NCBI RefSeq assembly: GCF_001517425.1
Contig: NZ_FBWL01000168.1
Coordinates: 80,138 to 144,137 of the forward strand
Length of the DNA stretch: 64,000 bases
DNA from: Clostridium sp. C105KSO13
GTDB lineage: Bacteria > Bacillota > Clostridia > Lachnospirales > Lachnospiraceae
Direction: 5' to 3'
The notes beneath the pieces were generated by a model that made no database searches, was not told where the DNA came from, and saw nothing but the letters and a program-made list of their open reading frames with translations. How positions within the stretch are numbered: the stretch's first letter is position 1; each line of letters opens with the position of its first letter. Shown in pieces: positions 1 to 8,989 of this stretch. A program made the position numbers and the translations under genes.

Positions 1-28
1 AATTCTGTTTTAAAATAATACAGAATTC
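1..28. repeat. 8-bp inverted repeat ahead of dedA
   Basis: AATTCTGT at 1-8 is mirrored by ACAGAATT at 21-28, with an A/T-rich loop. It lies directly upstream of the ribosome binding site AAAGGAGG of the first gene. It may be the end of an upstream terminator or an operator. The window edge cuts the context, so no choice can be made. Confidence 0.4.
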
Positions 29-45
29 TAAAGGAGGCTGTTTCT

Positions 46-555
46 ATGAATGTCCAAACATTGACGCAATACTTTTTCCAATATGGTTGTTTTTTTATAT
101 ATCTGATTGTTCTCCTGGAATATATGAATCTGCCTGGATTTCCGGCAGGGGTTATCATGCCTCTGGCGGGTATATGGGCGGCAAAAGGTGAGGTAAGCTT
201 TCCAACGGTTATGCTGTTGTCTGTAGCAGCCGGACTTACAGGAAGCTGGCTTTTATATTTTCTCGGAAGGCTTGGCGGTTCAGGATTTATGCGCTTTTAT
301 TTCCGGAAGTTTCCGAAACACCGAACCGTCATAGAAAAAAAAGTAGAAATGCTTCGCGAAAAGGGTTGTATCGGAGTGTTTATAAGTAAACTGCTCCCAA
401 TGGTACGGACTCTTATATCGATACCGGCAGGAATGGTGCAAATGGATTTCGTGAAGTATACGGTGAGTTCAATTTTGGGAATCTTTTTGTGGAATCTGGT
501 ATTTATAGGTGCTGGATATTACTTTGGAGAAGCAGCAATTAGAATACTAGCATGA
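46..555 (+). CDS. DedA family membrane protein (SNARE-associated/VTT domain)
   Basis: A 169-residue integral membrane protein. The DedA signature is visible: Glu25 in the first membrane hairpin followed by FPAG (32-35), and later the paired motif P-x-x-R-x-x-x-x-x-PAG (about 118-129). Four hydrophobic stretches lie near 15-45, 53-75, 107-128 and 137-160. The family acts at the inner leaflet in undecaprenyl-phosphate or phospholipid recycling and membrane-potential homeostasis. AAAGGAGG lies 9 nt before the ATG. The next gene starts 15 nt downstream, so it is co-transcribed with glycolipid-type genes, which suits an envelope-lipid role. The exact lipid substrate is not visible. Confidence 0.85.
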   Translation: MNVQTLTQYFFQYGCFFIYLIVLLEYMNLPGFPAGVIMPLAGIWAAKGEVSFPTVMLLSVAAGLTGSWLLYFLGRLGGSGFMRFYFRKFPKHRTVIEKKVEMLREKGCIGVFISKLLPMVRTLISIPAGMVQMDFVKYTVSSILGIFLWNLVFIGAGYYFGEAAIRILA

Positions 556-570
556 GGAGGCTTAAAGGAA

Positions 571-1881
571 ATGAGAATTGCAATGTTGACGAATAACTAT
601 AGCCCTTTTGTGGGAGGAGTGCCAATATCGGTAGAAAGGCAGGCTAAGGAGCTGGCAAAGAGAGGACACAGTGTGACTGTATTTGCTCCGGAATATGGAC
701 AGAAAGAGGATGAAAAACAAACAACTTTACAGCTTGGAAAAAAGGACAGGAATTGTATAGATGTCATCCGCTATCAGACAGGTATGTATAAGCTTGAAAA
801 CGGAATGGTCTGTCCTAAAGTAATAATCAAGGAAATATTACAGACCTTTGAAAGAAAAATGTTTGATTGTATTCACGTACATCACCCTATGTTTGTGGGG
901 CCTGTGGCTCTTTATCTTGGTAAAAAATACGACTTGCCGGTAATCTATACCTATCATACAAAATATGAGGATTATCTCCACTACCTGCGTCTGTTTCGTA
1001 CCATGGAGAAAAATAAAGCTGTGGGAAGGAAAATCTTCAGACTGAGCAAGGAAAAGCTGATACCAAAATATATCACCTGGTTTACCAACCAATGTGATCT
1101 TGTACTGACCCCGACTGCAAGTATGCAAGAGATAATAAAAGAAAGAGGAACAAAGACAGCCACAGCTATACTTCCGACAGGGCTGGAAGATTCATTCTAT
1201 ATACAGGATCAAGAAGAAGCTAAGATGCTTAGAAAGGAATACCTTGGAGGAAAAACCCATCTGTTCTGTACTGTGTCCCGGCTGGAGAAAGAAAAAAATC
1301 CTGAATTTATTTTACGCGGATCCGCAAAGCTGAAGGAAAAAATTGGTGACACTTTCAGGTTATTATTCATCGGAGAAGGGAGTATGAGAAACAGACTGGA
1401 GCAGATGACGGAGGAACTGGGAATTTCGGAAGAAGTCCTTTTTTTAGGAAATATAGAAAACGAGAGGATAAAAAATTATATAAGTGCCTGCGAATTGTTT
1501 CTGTTTGCATCAAAATCCGAAACCCAGGGAATCGTTCTGGCTGAAGCGCTGGCTGCAGGCAGCCCGGTAGTTGCCGTACAGGCCACAGGGGTGGAGGATA
1601 TTGTTGTCAGCGGACAAAATGGTTACATGACTAAGGAAGATACAGAGGAGTGGACTGAGAAAATTATAGAGGCTTTGAAGAAAGAAAACTATGGAAAATT
1701 GAAAGAACAGGCGCAATCGGATGCCGGCCGTTTTAAGGCCTCCAGACTGGCAGTGTATGAAGAGCAGCTTTATGAGCAGTGTATGAGAGCAAAAGGAGAA
1801 AGGAAGAGTGCATATGAAGATGAAGCAGGCTGGCCGGAACATTCTGGTGCGCTTATTTACAGGATATTTAAAGCTTCTTGA
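571..1881 (+). CDS. GT4 family glycosyltransferase, probable diacylglycerol glucosyltransferase
   Basis: 436 residues with a GT-B fold. The N-terminal acceptor half opens with a beta-strand and a glycine-rich loop (SPFVGGV near 11-17). The C-terminal nucleotide-sugar half carries the GT4 EX7E signature at Glu317 and Glu325, followed by ALAAGSPVVA. Members with this N-terminus often transfer glucose or galactose to diacylglycerol or phosphatidylinositol. The adjacent acyltransferase-like and DedA genes make glycolipid synthesis at the cytoplasmic membrane the best inference. AGGAGG precedes the ATG. The 3' end overlaps the next gene by 68 nt, which indicates tight co-translation. Donor and acceptor cannot be read from sequence. 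Confidence 0.85.
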   Translation: MRIAMLTNNYSPFVGGVPISVERQAKELAKRGHSVTVFAPEYGQKEDEKQTTLQLGKKDRNCIDVIRYQTGMYKLENGMVCPKVIIKEILQTFERKMFDCIHVHHPMFVGPVALYLGKKYDLPVIYTYHTKYEDYLHYLRLFRTMEKNKAVGRKIFRLSKEKLIPKYITWFTNQCDLVLTPTASMQEIIKERGTKTATAILPTGLEDSFYIQDQEEAKMLRKEYLGGKTHLFCTVSRLEKEKNPEFILRGSAKLKEKIGDTFRLLFIGEGSMRNRLEQMTEELGISEEVLFLGNIENERIKNYISACELFLFASKSETQGIVLAEALAAGSPVVAVQATGVEDIVVSGQNGYMTKEDTEEWTEKIIEALKKENYGKLKEQAQSDAGRFKASRLAVYEEQLYEQCMRAKGERKSAYEDEAGWPEHSGALIYRIFKAS

Positions 1882-2413
1882 GAAGACGGTCGCAATACAG
1901 TGGGCCGAAGCTTCGATTTGCCGCGGCAGGCAGGTATTTGGCTTCTGGCACGAAGATAGTTTTTCTATGAATCTGGTGTTGAAAGAACTTTCAAAACAGA
2001 CGAATCCCGTGGATGTGATTGTGACTGCTGACGGAAGAGGAAATTATATACAAAAGCTAATAGAGCACTGCGGAGGGCATGCAATCAGGGTATCCGACGG
2101 AGCTGCAGGATTTGGAGCACTGAAAAATGTTTTACAAAATGCGTATGAGAGTACCCGGTGTATAGCAGTTGCTCTGGACGGTCCCCTGGGTCCAAGGCAT
2201 AAGCCGAAAAAACTGGCATTTTATCTGGCAAAGCAGGTACAGGAGGATTTTGTAGGAATTACAGTTTCTTACTCTTCAAAGCTTCGTCTCACCAGGAGAT
2301 GGGATAAATATGTGATACCCTTGCCGTTTTCTACGATAACTGTAGCAGCGCACAATTATGGAGAGGTAGACAAAAGGCATATTCCTGAACTTCCTGTCAG
2401 TGTGATATACTGA
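1814..2413 (+). CDS. DUF374/LPLAT-like acyltransferase family protein
   Basis: 199 residues resembling the DUF374 branch of the lysophospholipid acyltransferase superfamily. Visible landmarks are FWHED (His46), the TADGRG segment with I-E-H-C-G-G (72-88), and the D-G-P-x-G-P block (122-127) typical of the family. I chose ATG 1814 over the in-frame GTG at 1808 because AGGAAG (1801-1806) is 7 nt from 1814 but almost touches 1808. The gene begins inside the preceding glycosyltransferase. The likely role is acyl transfer to a membrane glycolipid or lipid A-like acceptor. In Gram-positives the acceptor is unknown, so the function stays inferential. Confidence 0.75.
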   Translation: MKMKQAGRNILVRLFTGYLKLLEKTVAIQWAEASICRGRQVFGFWHEDSFSMNLVLKELSKQTNPVDVIVTADGRGNYIQKLIEHCGGHAIRVSDGAAGFGALKNVLQNAYESTRCIAVALDGPLGPRHKPKKLAFYLAKQVQEDFVGITVSYSSKLRLTRRWDKYVIPLPFSTITVAAHNYGEVDKRHIPELPVSVIY

Positions 2414-2450
2414 TAGAAGAAATTTAGATAGTATAATGCAGGAGGAAATT

Positions 2451-3149
2451 ATGGAAACGAATCATATCTTACTTGTGGAAGATGACAAGGAAATTAGAGA
2501 AGGTGTTCAGATATATCTGCAAAGCCAGGGATATAAAGTGTTTCAGGCAGCAGACGGCATAGAAGGACTGGAAATTATAGATAAAGAAAATATTCATCTG
2601 GCTATTGTGGACATTATGATGCCTCGCATGGATGGGATCCAGATGACGATGAAACTGAGAGAAAAATACGATTTTCCTGTTATCATGTTATCTGCAAAAT
2701 CCGAGGAGGTGGACAAAATTACAGGACTCAATCTGGGGGCAGATGATTATGTGACGAAGCCCTTTACCCCTATGGAGTTGATGGCAAGGGTGAATTCGCA
2801 GATACGGCGTTACAAAAGATTTATGGAGAAACTGGAGCCAAAAGAAAATGTGCATGTAATTGGTGGGCTGGAAATTAACGAGGACACGGTGGAAGTATCA
2901 GTGGATGGGAATCCCGTGAAAGTGACGCCTATCGAGTATAAGATTCTTCTGCTGCTTGCCAAAAACCCCGGGCATGTCTTTAGTGCAGAAGAAATTTATG
3001 AACGGGTCTGGCAGGAAAGGGCTATTAATACAGACACAATTATGGTACATGTGCGCAACATTCGGGAAAAAATTGAAGTGAACCCAAAAAATCCAAAATA
3101 TTTGAAGGTGGTGTGGGGAGTTGGATATAAAATTGAAAAACAGTCGTAG
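2451..3149 (+). CDS. OmpR/PhoB-type response regulator
   Basis: 232 residues. The receiver domain covers 1-120: acidic pair E10-D11, phospho-acceptor Asp54 in IVDIMMP, and the conserved Lys in VTKPF. A winged-helix DNA-binding domain covers about 135-232 (TPIEYKILLLLAKNPG, then VHVRNIREKI). An upstream in-frame ATG at 2436 overlaps the ribosome binding site. GGAGG at 2441-2445 is 5 nt before ATG 2451, which is therefore the real start. It overlaps the following histidine kinase gene, giving a classical two-component pair. The stimulus is unknown. Confidence 0.93.
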   Translation: METNHILLVEDDKEIREGVQIYLQSQGYKVFQAADGIEGLEIIDKENIHLAIVDIMMPRMDGIQMTMKLREKYDFPVIMLSAKSEEVDKITGLNLGADDYVTKPFTPMELMARVNSQIRRYKRFMEKLEPKENVHVIGGLEINEDTVEVSVDGNPVKVTPIEYKILLLLAKNPGHVFSAEEIYERVWQERAINTDTIMVHVRNIREKIEVNPKNPKYLKVVWGVGYKIEKQS

Positions 3150-5217
3150 GCGGATACTTGTATTTATTTTTGTACTGGTAATCACATGCTCGGTGGGAAT
3201 GGTGGCGGCATATCCATCATTTTCCCGTGTGATGCAAAGCGGGGAAAATGATGCCATATATGAACAGTCTCTGACGGATATTTGCCGGGATCTGGAGATT
3301 GGAAACTATATTTTGTACAATGAAGTGACAGGAAAAATAGACAGAGCACTGCTGCAGGAACAATACGGAAACAGCCGCTTTGATTTGCTGCGCAAATATA
3401 TGGATTATGAAGTGTTTGACTCAAGGGGAACTGCGCAGCTGGGTACGAGTAATAATTCTGTTTTGAAGAACTTAAAAGCAAAAGATACCTCCTATGCATT
3501 TCGAGTAGAATTTATATTTCAAAAGGACGGAGAAATCTCGAAAGTCCAGGTAACCGGGGGCAAGACAGATATGCAGCGGCAGTATCAAATGGAGCAGTAT
3601 CTTCTGGATATGGAACCCTACCCATATCAGGGTATTGAGATACCATCCGGTGTACAGATAGTGTATGGAATGACTGAAGAAAAACTGAATGCTTATATAA
3701 AAGACAGCTACGATTCTGAATATCTTTCCATAAGGAGGCTGATGGAAAGTGAATTATACAGTACGGTTAGCATCGCGTTAGGATTGATTGTTGCTGTCAC
3801 GGCCATCTTTCTGGCTATAAAGCGACGCGATATCTTTGAAGAAAAAAGGATATTTGCTGCTCCTTTTGAAATTGTTGTTACTGCACTGGGCATTTTGGCG
3901 GGCCTGGGAAACTTTGTTGCGGAGATGGTATTGATTACAATCAATGCAAGGCCAAATGCTCTGGGCGCTGTTGTTAATTTCGCTGCCAATACGGTGATGT
4001 GGTTTGTTGTATTTGGTATTGTATTCTGGGGATTCGTATGCCTTGGTGCCATGTTTACCATGAAAAAAGCATATTGGACTGAAAGAACATTGTGTGCTGG
4101 ATTATTTCGCTGGCTGAATAAACGAAAGGCTAAATATGGGAGAGGAATAAAGAAGAAGGCCGGGGAAATCTGTAACCGAACTAAACATTTTTGCGGGAAA
4201 CAGTATGATATGCTGCTCCATCTGGACTTTCAGGACAAAACAAACCGTACTATTTTAAAAATTGTTGTCTTAAATCTTGTTGTCCTACTGATTATCTGCA
4301 GTATGTGGTTTTACGGAATCGCAGCCCTTGTTATTTATTCGATAGTTCTGTTCTTCTTTTTTAAAAAGTATTTTAAAGATATTCAGTCTAAATACAAGCT
4401 GCTGCTTCAGGCCACAAATCGACTGGCAGAAGGCGATTTGGATTCCAGTTTCGAAGCAGATATAGGAGTCTTTAATCCTGTTCAGGAAGAATTAAAGAAA
4501 ATTCAGACTGGTTTTAAAAAAGCAGTGGAAGAGGAAGTAAAAAGTGAGAGAATGAAGACAGAGTTAATTACCAATGTCTCACATGATCTGAAGACACCTC
4601 TGACTGCCATTATCACATATACGGATTTACTGAAAACTGAAAGTGACGAGGAAAAGAGAAAAGAATACATTCAGATTCTGGAACAGAAATCCCTGCGCTT
4701 AAAAGGACTGATAGAAGATTTGTTTGAAATCAGCAAGGCGGCAAGTAACAATGTGACGATGAATTTTATGTCAGTTGATATAGTAGATTTGCTAAAACAG
4801 GTAGGTTTGGAGTATGATAGTAAAATAAAAGAAACAAATCTGGATTTCCGCTGGTCGCTCCCGGATCATAAGATTATATTATGGCTGGACAGCCAGAAGA
4901 CTTACCGTATCTTCGAGAACCTGATTGTGAATATCACAAAATATGCAATGCCTCATACAAGAGTATACGTAGAAATGAACGAACTGGATGACCAGGTACA
5001 CATTTCCATGAAAAACGTATCCGCGGAGGAGCTGGACTTCAATTCAGAAGAAATAACCGACAGATTCGTCAGAGGAGATATATCAAGAAACACCGAAGGC
5101 TCCGGGCTGGGCCTCGCCATCGCCAAAAGCTTTGCAAAGCTGCAGCATGGAACCCTGAAAATATCAACGGATGCAGATTTGTACAAAGTGGAAATCACAT
5201 TTCCGCGTAAGGGATAA
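3133..5217 (+). CDS. Sensor histidine kinase, partner of the upstream regulator
   Basis: About 694 residues. A first membrane segment near 8-28 precedes an extracytoplasmic region of about 180 residues. Several further membrane helices span about 205-300 and 375-420. A HAMP-like linker leads to HisKA with phospho-acceptor His484 (NVSHDLKTPL) and a HATPase domain ending in GSGLGLAIAKS. The start is uncertain. TTG 3121 lies directly against GGGGAG, so TTG 3133, 12 nt downstream of that site, is preferred. Either way it overlaps the regulator gene. The multi-helix membrane block is larger than in typical EnvZ-like kinases and may sense an envelope or membrane signal. Confidence 0.9.
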   Translation: MKNSRRRILVFIFVLVITCSVGMVAAYPSFSRVMQSGENDAIYEQSLTDICRDLEIGNYILYNEVTGKIDRALLQEQYGNSRFDLLRKYMDYEVFDSRGTAQLGTSNNSVLKNLKAKDTSYAFRVEFIFQKDGEISKVQVTGGKTDMQRQYQMEQYLLDMEPYPYQGIEIPSGVQIVYGMTEEKLNAYIKDSYDSEYLSIRRLMESELYSTVSIALGLIVAVTAIFLAIKRRDIFEEKRIFAAPFEIVVTALGILAGLGNFVAEMVLITINARPNALGAVVNFAANTVMWFVVFGIVFWGFVCLGAMFTMKKAYWTERTLCAGLFRWLNKRKAKYGRGIKKKAGEICNRTKHFCGKQYDMLLHLDFQDKTNRTILKIVVLNLVVLLIICSMWFYGIAALVIYSIVLFFFFKKYFKDIQSKYKLLLQATNRLAEGDLDSSFEADIGVFNPVQEELKKIQTGFKKAVEEEVKSERMKTELITNVSHDLKTPLTAIITYTDLLKTESDEEKRKEYIQILEQKSLRLKGLIEDLFEISKAASNNVTMNFMSVDIVDLLKQVGLEYDSKIKETNLDFRWSLPDHKIILWLDSQKTYRIFENLIVNITKYAMPHTRVYVEMNELDDQVHISMKNVSAEELDFNSEEITDRFVRGDISRNTEGSGLGLAIAKSFAKLQHGTLKISTDADLYKVEITFPRKG

Positions 5218-5264
5218 GGGGGACAGTCCCTTTTGCGGGCCATTTTCAGAATTGTTTTACAATT
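5218..5264 (+). repeat. Dispersed element A, copy 1
   Basis: Begins with GGGGGACAGTCCCTTTT, a hairpin plus T-run, and ends with AATTGTTTTACAATT, a second small palindrome. It starts immediately after the kinase stop codon and points the same way as the upstream gene. Related copies lie at 6221-6267, 10411-10456 (minus) and 47111-47156. Confidence 0.85.
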
Positions 5265-5303
5265 CGTCTGGAAAATGAATGTATTTCCGGATGGGAGAGT
5301 CTG

Positions 5304-6218
5304 ATGTATAAGGAGTACAAACAAATCAAATTATGGCAAGGGGTATTGGTCTTAGTTCTGGCGGCAGTTATTTTATTTATAATTGCGCCGGTGTTTCTGT
5401 CACCTCTGGGGATGTATGGTTCTTTGCTGGCAGAGTGGATGATGCTTGCAGTGACTCTGGGGCTTATTATGGCCTTTGGGCACCGGCCGGGGAAGCTGCT
5501 TCCATTAAAAAAACCAACAGGTGCCGGAATTTTCGGTACCCTGCTGATGTGGGCAGGCGCTTTTCTGGTAGAAATGACGATTATTTTAATTTTGAGTATT
5601 TTCTTTCCGGAGGACATTTCAGATGTGAATACAGGACTCAGCCAGGCCATGCTAAATATACCGTTTTTGGCAGCTTTTCTGATTATTGCAATTACCCCTG
5701 CGATCTGCGAGGAGGTGGTGTTTCGGGGAGTGTTCCTTAAAAGCCTGAATCCCCGGAAACATAAATGGGCAGCGATACTCATATGTGGGATTATATTTGG
5801 TATGTTCCATGGAGATGTCTTCAGGTTTGTTCCAACTGCCATTGGAGGCACTGTGATGGCATATATTTTGCTGGAAAGTGACAATATGTTTTATAATTTC
5901 TTTTTCCATTTTATCAATAATATATTGCCGCTTATTTTACTCTTTAGCATGAAGGACATGTATAAAGATATGGAAGTATGGAGCGGACAGGGATACCAGC
6001 CGTTGCCGGTGGTAAGCGCAGGAGTCTATATGATGATGTGCGCGGCTGCCCCTTCCTGTCTGTATATTGGGAACTATTTTCTGCACAGCAATACACTGGG
6101 GTATAGAGATACGCTCTTTCCAAGAGGAAAACAGGCCCCGGCTATTATATTGGTCGTTACTTCTTTCGCACTATTTTTTGCCGGGGCCGCTCTGACCTTA
6201 TATGGCATATTTGCATAA
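5304..6218 (+). CDS. CPBP family intramembrane metalloprotease (CAAX/Abi type)
   Basis: 304 residues, strongly hydrophobic with about eight membrane segments. The three Abi motifs are intact: EEVVFRG (Glu136, Glu137, Arg141), FxxxH with His169, and a later H-x-x-N-N (His202 to Asn206). The family includes Rce1-like prenyl-protein proteases and bacteriocin immunity proteins, and most bacterial members are unassigned. GGGAG lies about 7 nt before the ATG. It is flanked by element A copies on both sides, so it appears to be its own short unit. Its substrate is unknown. Confidence 0.85.
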   Translation: MYKEYKQIKLWQGVLVLVLAAVILFIIAPVFLSPLGMYGSLLAEWMMLAVTLGLIMAFGHRPGKLLPLKKPTGAGIFGTLLMWAGAFLVEMTIILILSIFFPEDISDVNTGLSQAMLNIPFLAAFLIIAITPAICEEVVFRGVFLKSLNPRKHKWAAILICGIIFGMFHGDVFRFVPTAIGGTVMAYILLESDNMFYNFFFHFINNILPLILLFSMKDMYKDMEVWSGQGYQPLPVVSAGVYMMMCAAAPSCLYIGNYFLHSNTLGYRDTLFPRGKQAPAIILVVTSFALFFAGAALTLYGIFA

Positions 6219-6220
6219 AA

Positions 6221-6267
6221 GGGGGTCAGACCCTTTTGCAGTCCGTTTTCAGAATTGTTTTACAATT
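6221..6267 (+). repeat. Dispersed element A, copy 2
   Basis: GGGGGTCAGACCCTTTT followed, after about 14 nt, by the AATTGTTTTACAATT palindrome. It begins 3 nt after the CPBP protease stop and ends 4 nt before the convergent hydF stop. The first palindrome followed by TTTT could act as an intrinsic terminator for the protease gene. Confidence 0.85.
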
Positions 6268-6270
6268 TTA

Positions 6271-7500
6271 TTATTTTGAAAAGATCTGGATACTTCGCTC
6301 TAATATCCCCTGCATATGTGCAATGGCGGTTCCGTAGTTAGTCATGGGGACTCCCTGATCCTCGGCACACTTTAAGCGGTATTTCATTTCCCGCTCATTT
6401 AATGTACAGCCGCCACAATGTATAATGAGGTTGTATTTTGACAAGTCTGCGGGAAATTCTGTTCCGCTGGTAAACTCAAAGTTTAGCTGTTTTTCCGTAT
6501 AGCTGCTAATCCATCGGGGGAGTTTTACTGTTCCGATATCGTCGCATTGCCTGTGATGGGTGCAGCCCTCGGAGATTAAAACGGTGTCCCCTTTAGACAG
6601 TGTGTCGAGGGTTCTTGCTCCTTTTACCATCGTTTCCAGGCTGCCTTTATACCTGGCAAATAAAATGGAGAAGGAAGTTAATGGGACTTCGATAGGTACC
6701 ACAGCGGATACTTTCGCAAAGGCCTGACTGTCAGTTATCACTAGTTCCGGATACTGGCCTATCCGCTGAAGCGCTTCTTTTAATTCAGTTTCCCTTACAA
6801 CAATTGCAGCTGCACCAGCTTCCAATATGTCACGAATGGTTTGCTGCTGAGGAAGAATCAGACGTCCTTTGGGAGCCGCTGAATCTATCGGCACTACAAG
6901 AATAACTAAGTCCAATGGACGTATCAGATCGGCCACAATCCGCCGGCTTTTATCTTCCACAGGAGCCTGGCGTGTAATCAATTCTTTCAATTCAGAAATA
7001 TTTTTTCCAGTTACAGTACTGACTGCAATAATAATTTCTGTGGGAACGAAGGAAATAGCAGCGGAGATATCGGAATCTATCGGAGCAATTTCAAATCCTT
7101 CATCGGTTAAATCAGCCTTATTATATACAATCACATAAGGAATATCCTTTTTTTGTATTTGTCCTAAAATGTTTAGGTCGGCTTCTGTAATTCCTACGGA
7201 ACTGTCTACAACGAGGACGGCAATATCTGTCTTATTGAGAATCTGATATGCCTTCTGGACTCTTAGACGGCCCAGCTCCCCTTCATCATCCAGCCCTGGG
7301 GTATCAATGATAACTACAGGGCCCAGAGGCAGAAGTTCCATTGCTTTTAACACGGGGTCTGTAGTGGTGCCTTTAACATCGGATACAATGGCCAGGTTTT
7401 GTCCGGTTACTGCGTTAATAATACTGGATTTGCCGGAATTGCGTCTGCCAAAGATACCAATATGTATCCTGTCTGAAGACGGTGTGGCATTTAAACTCAT
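6271..7500 (-). CDS. hydF: [FeFe]-hydrogenase maturation GTPase HydF
   Basis: 409 residues. A TrmE/Era-like GTPase domain comes first: G1 GRRNSGKS (18-25), G3 DTPG (66-69) and NKAD near 125. Dimerisation and cluster-binding regions follow. The HydF iron-sulfur ligands are present: the C-T-H-H-x-x-C region and H361-C362-G-G-C365. HydF is the scaffold on which the [2Fe] subcluster is assembled before transfer to the apo-hydrogenase. AGGAGG precedes the ATG by 7 nt. It is the last gene of the minus-strand maturation operon, 49 nt after hydG. No hydrogenase structural gene is in the window. Confidence 0.96.
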   Translation of the reverse strand: MSLNATPSSDRIHIGIFGRRNSGKSSIINAVTGQNLAIVSDVKGTTTDPVLKAMELLPLGPVVIIDTPGLDDEGELGRLRVQKAYQILNKTDIAVLVVDSSVGITEADLNILGQIQKKDIPYVIVYNKADLTDEGFEIAPIDSDISAAISFVPTEIIIAVSTVTGKNISELKELITRQAPVEDKSRRIVADLIRPLDLVILVVPIDSAAPKGRLILPQQQTIRDILEAGAAAIVVRETELKEALQRIGQYPELVITDSQAFAKVSAVVPIEVPLTSFSILFARYKGSLETMVKGARTLDTLSKGDTVLISEGCTHHRQCDDIGTVKLPRWISSYTEKQLNFEFTSGTEFPADLSKYNLIIHCGGCTLNEREMKYRLKCAEDQGVPMTNYGTAIAHMQGILERSIQIFSK

Positions 7501-7549
7501 ATAGAACCTCCTGTAAAATCATTTTGCACATGGCAAATGTTTCTGCGCA

Positions 7550-8971
7550 CTAGAACCGGAAATCTCTGCGGTTATCCTGTTCAATCAGCCGCAGATTTTC
7601 TGTTACAACAGCACGTGCTTTCTCGTTCGGTACATGCATCACTTCTTTTTCAATCAGCTGATCTCCCAATGCTTTTGTATTCGGGGAGGCATAGTCCATC
7701 AGGTATTCCTTCAGCGTCATTAGTGCATTTGGATGGCAGCAGTTTTGAATCTGTCCGCTTTTACATAAAGACATGAAACGATCTCCCGTACGGCCTTCCC
7801 GGTAGCAGGCGGTGCAGAAGCTTGGAATGTATCCCATTTCCATCAGCCAGTGAACAACTTCGTCCAGGGTTCTAGAATCACTGACATCAAACTGCTCGGA
7901 TTTGGAATCCTCCGGCTCGGGTTCATAGTAACCGCCCACACTTGTGCGGGAACCGCCGCTGATTTGGGAAACTCCGAGATGCAGAACCTTTTCTCTACAT
8001 TTTTGGCTCTCCCTGGTGGAAATTATCATGCCGGTGTAAGGTACGGCAATTCGGATACAGGCTACGATCTTGGCAAAAGTATCATCGTCAATACCATTGT
8101 CAAAGGCATCTGCATCAATATCATCTGCATGGCGCAGACGGGGGACGCTGATTGTATGGGGCCCGACCCCGAAAGCTGCCTCCAGGTGCTCTGCATGCAT
8201 GAGTAGACCTGCAAACTCATAGCGATATTTATCCAGTCCGAAGAGCACGCCTATTCCCACATCATCTATGCCGCCCTCCATGGCACGGTCCATAGCCTCT
8301 GTATGATAATCATAATCGTGCTTTGGCCCTGTCGGATGAAGCTGAAAATAACTCTTTTTGTGGTAAGTTTCCTGAAACAAAATATAGGTACCGATTCCTG
8401 CTTCTTTAAGCAGGCGATAGTTATCTACGGTAGTAGCAGCAATGTTAATATTTACACGGCGGATGGCACCGTTTTTATGCTTGACACTGTAAATGGTTTT
8501 AATACAGTCCAGGTAATAATCCATAGTATTGTTTACAGGATCTTCCCCGGCTTCCAGAGCGAGACGCTTGTGTCCCATATCCTGGAGAGCAATGACCTCT
8601 CTGCGAATTTCGTCCTGGGTAAGCTTTTTTCTGGCAATGTGTTTATTTTTACTGTGGTATGGACAGTATGTACATCCGTTAATACAGTAGTTGGATAGAT
8701 ATAAAGGAGCAAACATTACAATGCGGTTGCCGTAAAAGTCTTTTTTAATCTGCTCCGCGAGAGAATAGATTTCCTTATTTTTCTCTTCAATGGGACAGGC
8801 AAGTAAAACAGAAGCTTCTCTGTGAGAGAGCCCTTTTCTTTTTTTTGCCTTTTCGATGAGAGAGTCGATAAGAGGCACATTGCTTTTGTTCTCATTGGCA
8901 TAGGTCAGAGTCTCTAAAATTTCCTCATGGTTGATAAAATCATCTGCGCGTTTTGACTTTACATCATACAT
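7550..8971 (-). CDS. hydG: [FeFe]-hydrogenase maturase HydG (tyrosine lyase)
   Basis: 473 residues. The radical SAM motif CX3CX2C is at Cys96, Cys100 and Cys103. The C-terminal CX2CX22C motif (CTAC followed by a later Cys) that binds the auxiliary cluster is also intact. HydG cleaves tyrosine to supply CO and CN- for the hydrogenase H-cluster. An ATG five codons upstream (8986) overlaps the ribosome binding site. GGAGG lies 8 nt before ATG 8971, which is the better start. It sits between hydE and hydF, with an 18-nt gap to hydE. The length and both cysteine clusters separate it from the related ThiH. Confidence 0.95.
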   Translation of the reverse strand: MYDVKSKRADDFINHEEILETLTYANENKSNVPLIDSLIEKAKKRKGLSHREASVLLACPIEEKNKEIYSLAEQIKKDFYGNRIVMFAPLYLSNYCINGCTYCPYHSKNKHIARKKLTQDEIRREVIALQDMGHKRLALEAGEDPVNNTMDYYLDCIKTIYSVKHKNGAIRRVNINIAATTVDNYRLLKEAGIGTYILFQETYHKKSYFQLHPTGPKHDYDYHTEAMDRAMEGGIDDVGIGVLFGLDKYRYEFAGLLMHAEHLEAAFGVGPHTISVPRLRHADDIDADAFDNGIDDDTFAKIVACIRIAVPYTGMIISTRESQKCREKVLHLGVSQISGGSRTSVGGYYEPEPEDSKSEQFDVSDSRTLDEVVHWLMEMGYIPSFCTACYREGRTGDRFMSLCKSGQIQNCCHPNALMTLKEYLMDYASPNTKALGDQLIEKEVMHVPNEKARAVVTENLRLIEQDNRRDFRF

Positions 8972-8989
8972 TTTCATTTCCTCCATTTT

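Noticed and set aside
5246..5884. 212-codon minus-strand frame opposite the CPBP protease gene
   Set aside because: Antisense shadow of a hydrophobic coding sequence; no start signal, and the plus strand has intact catalytic motifs.
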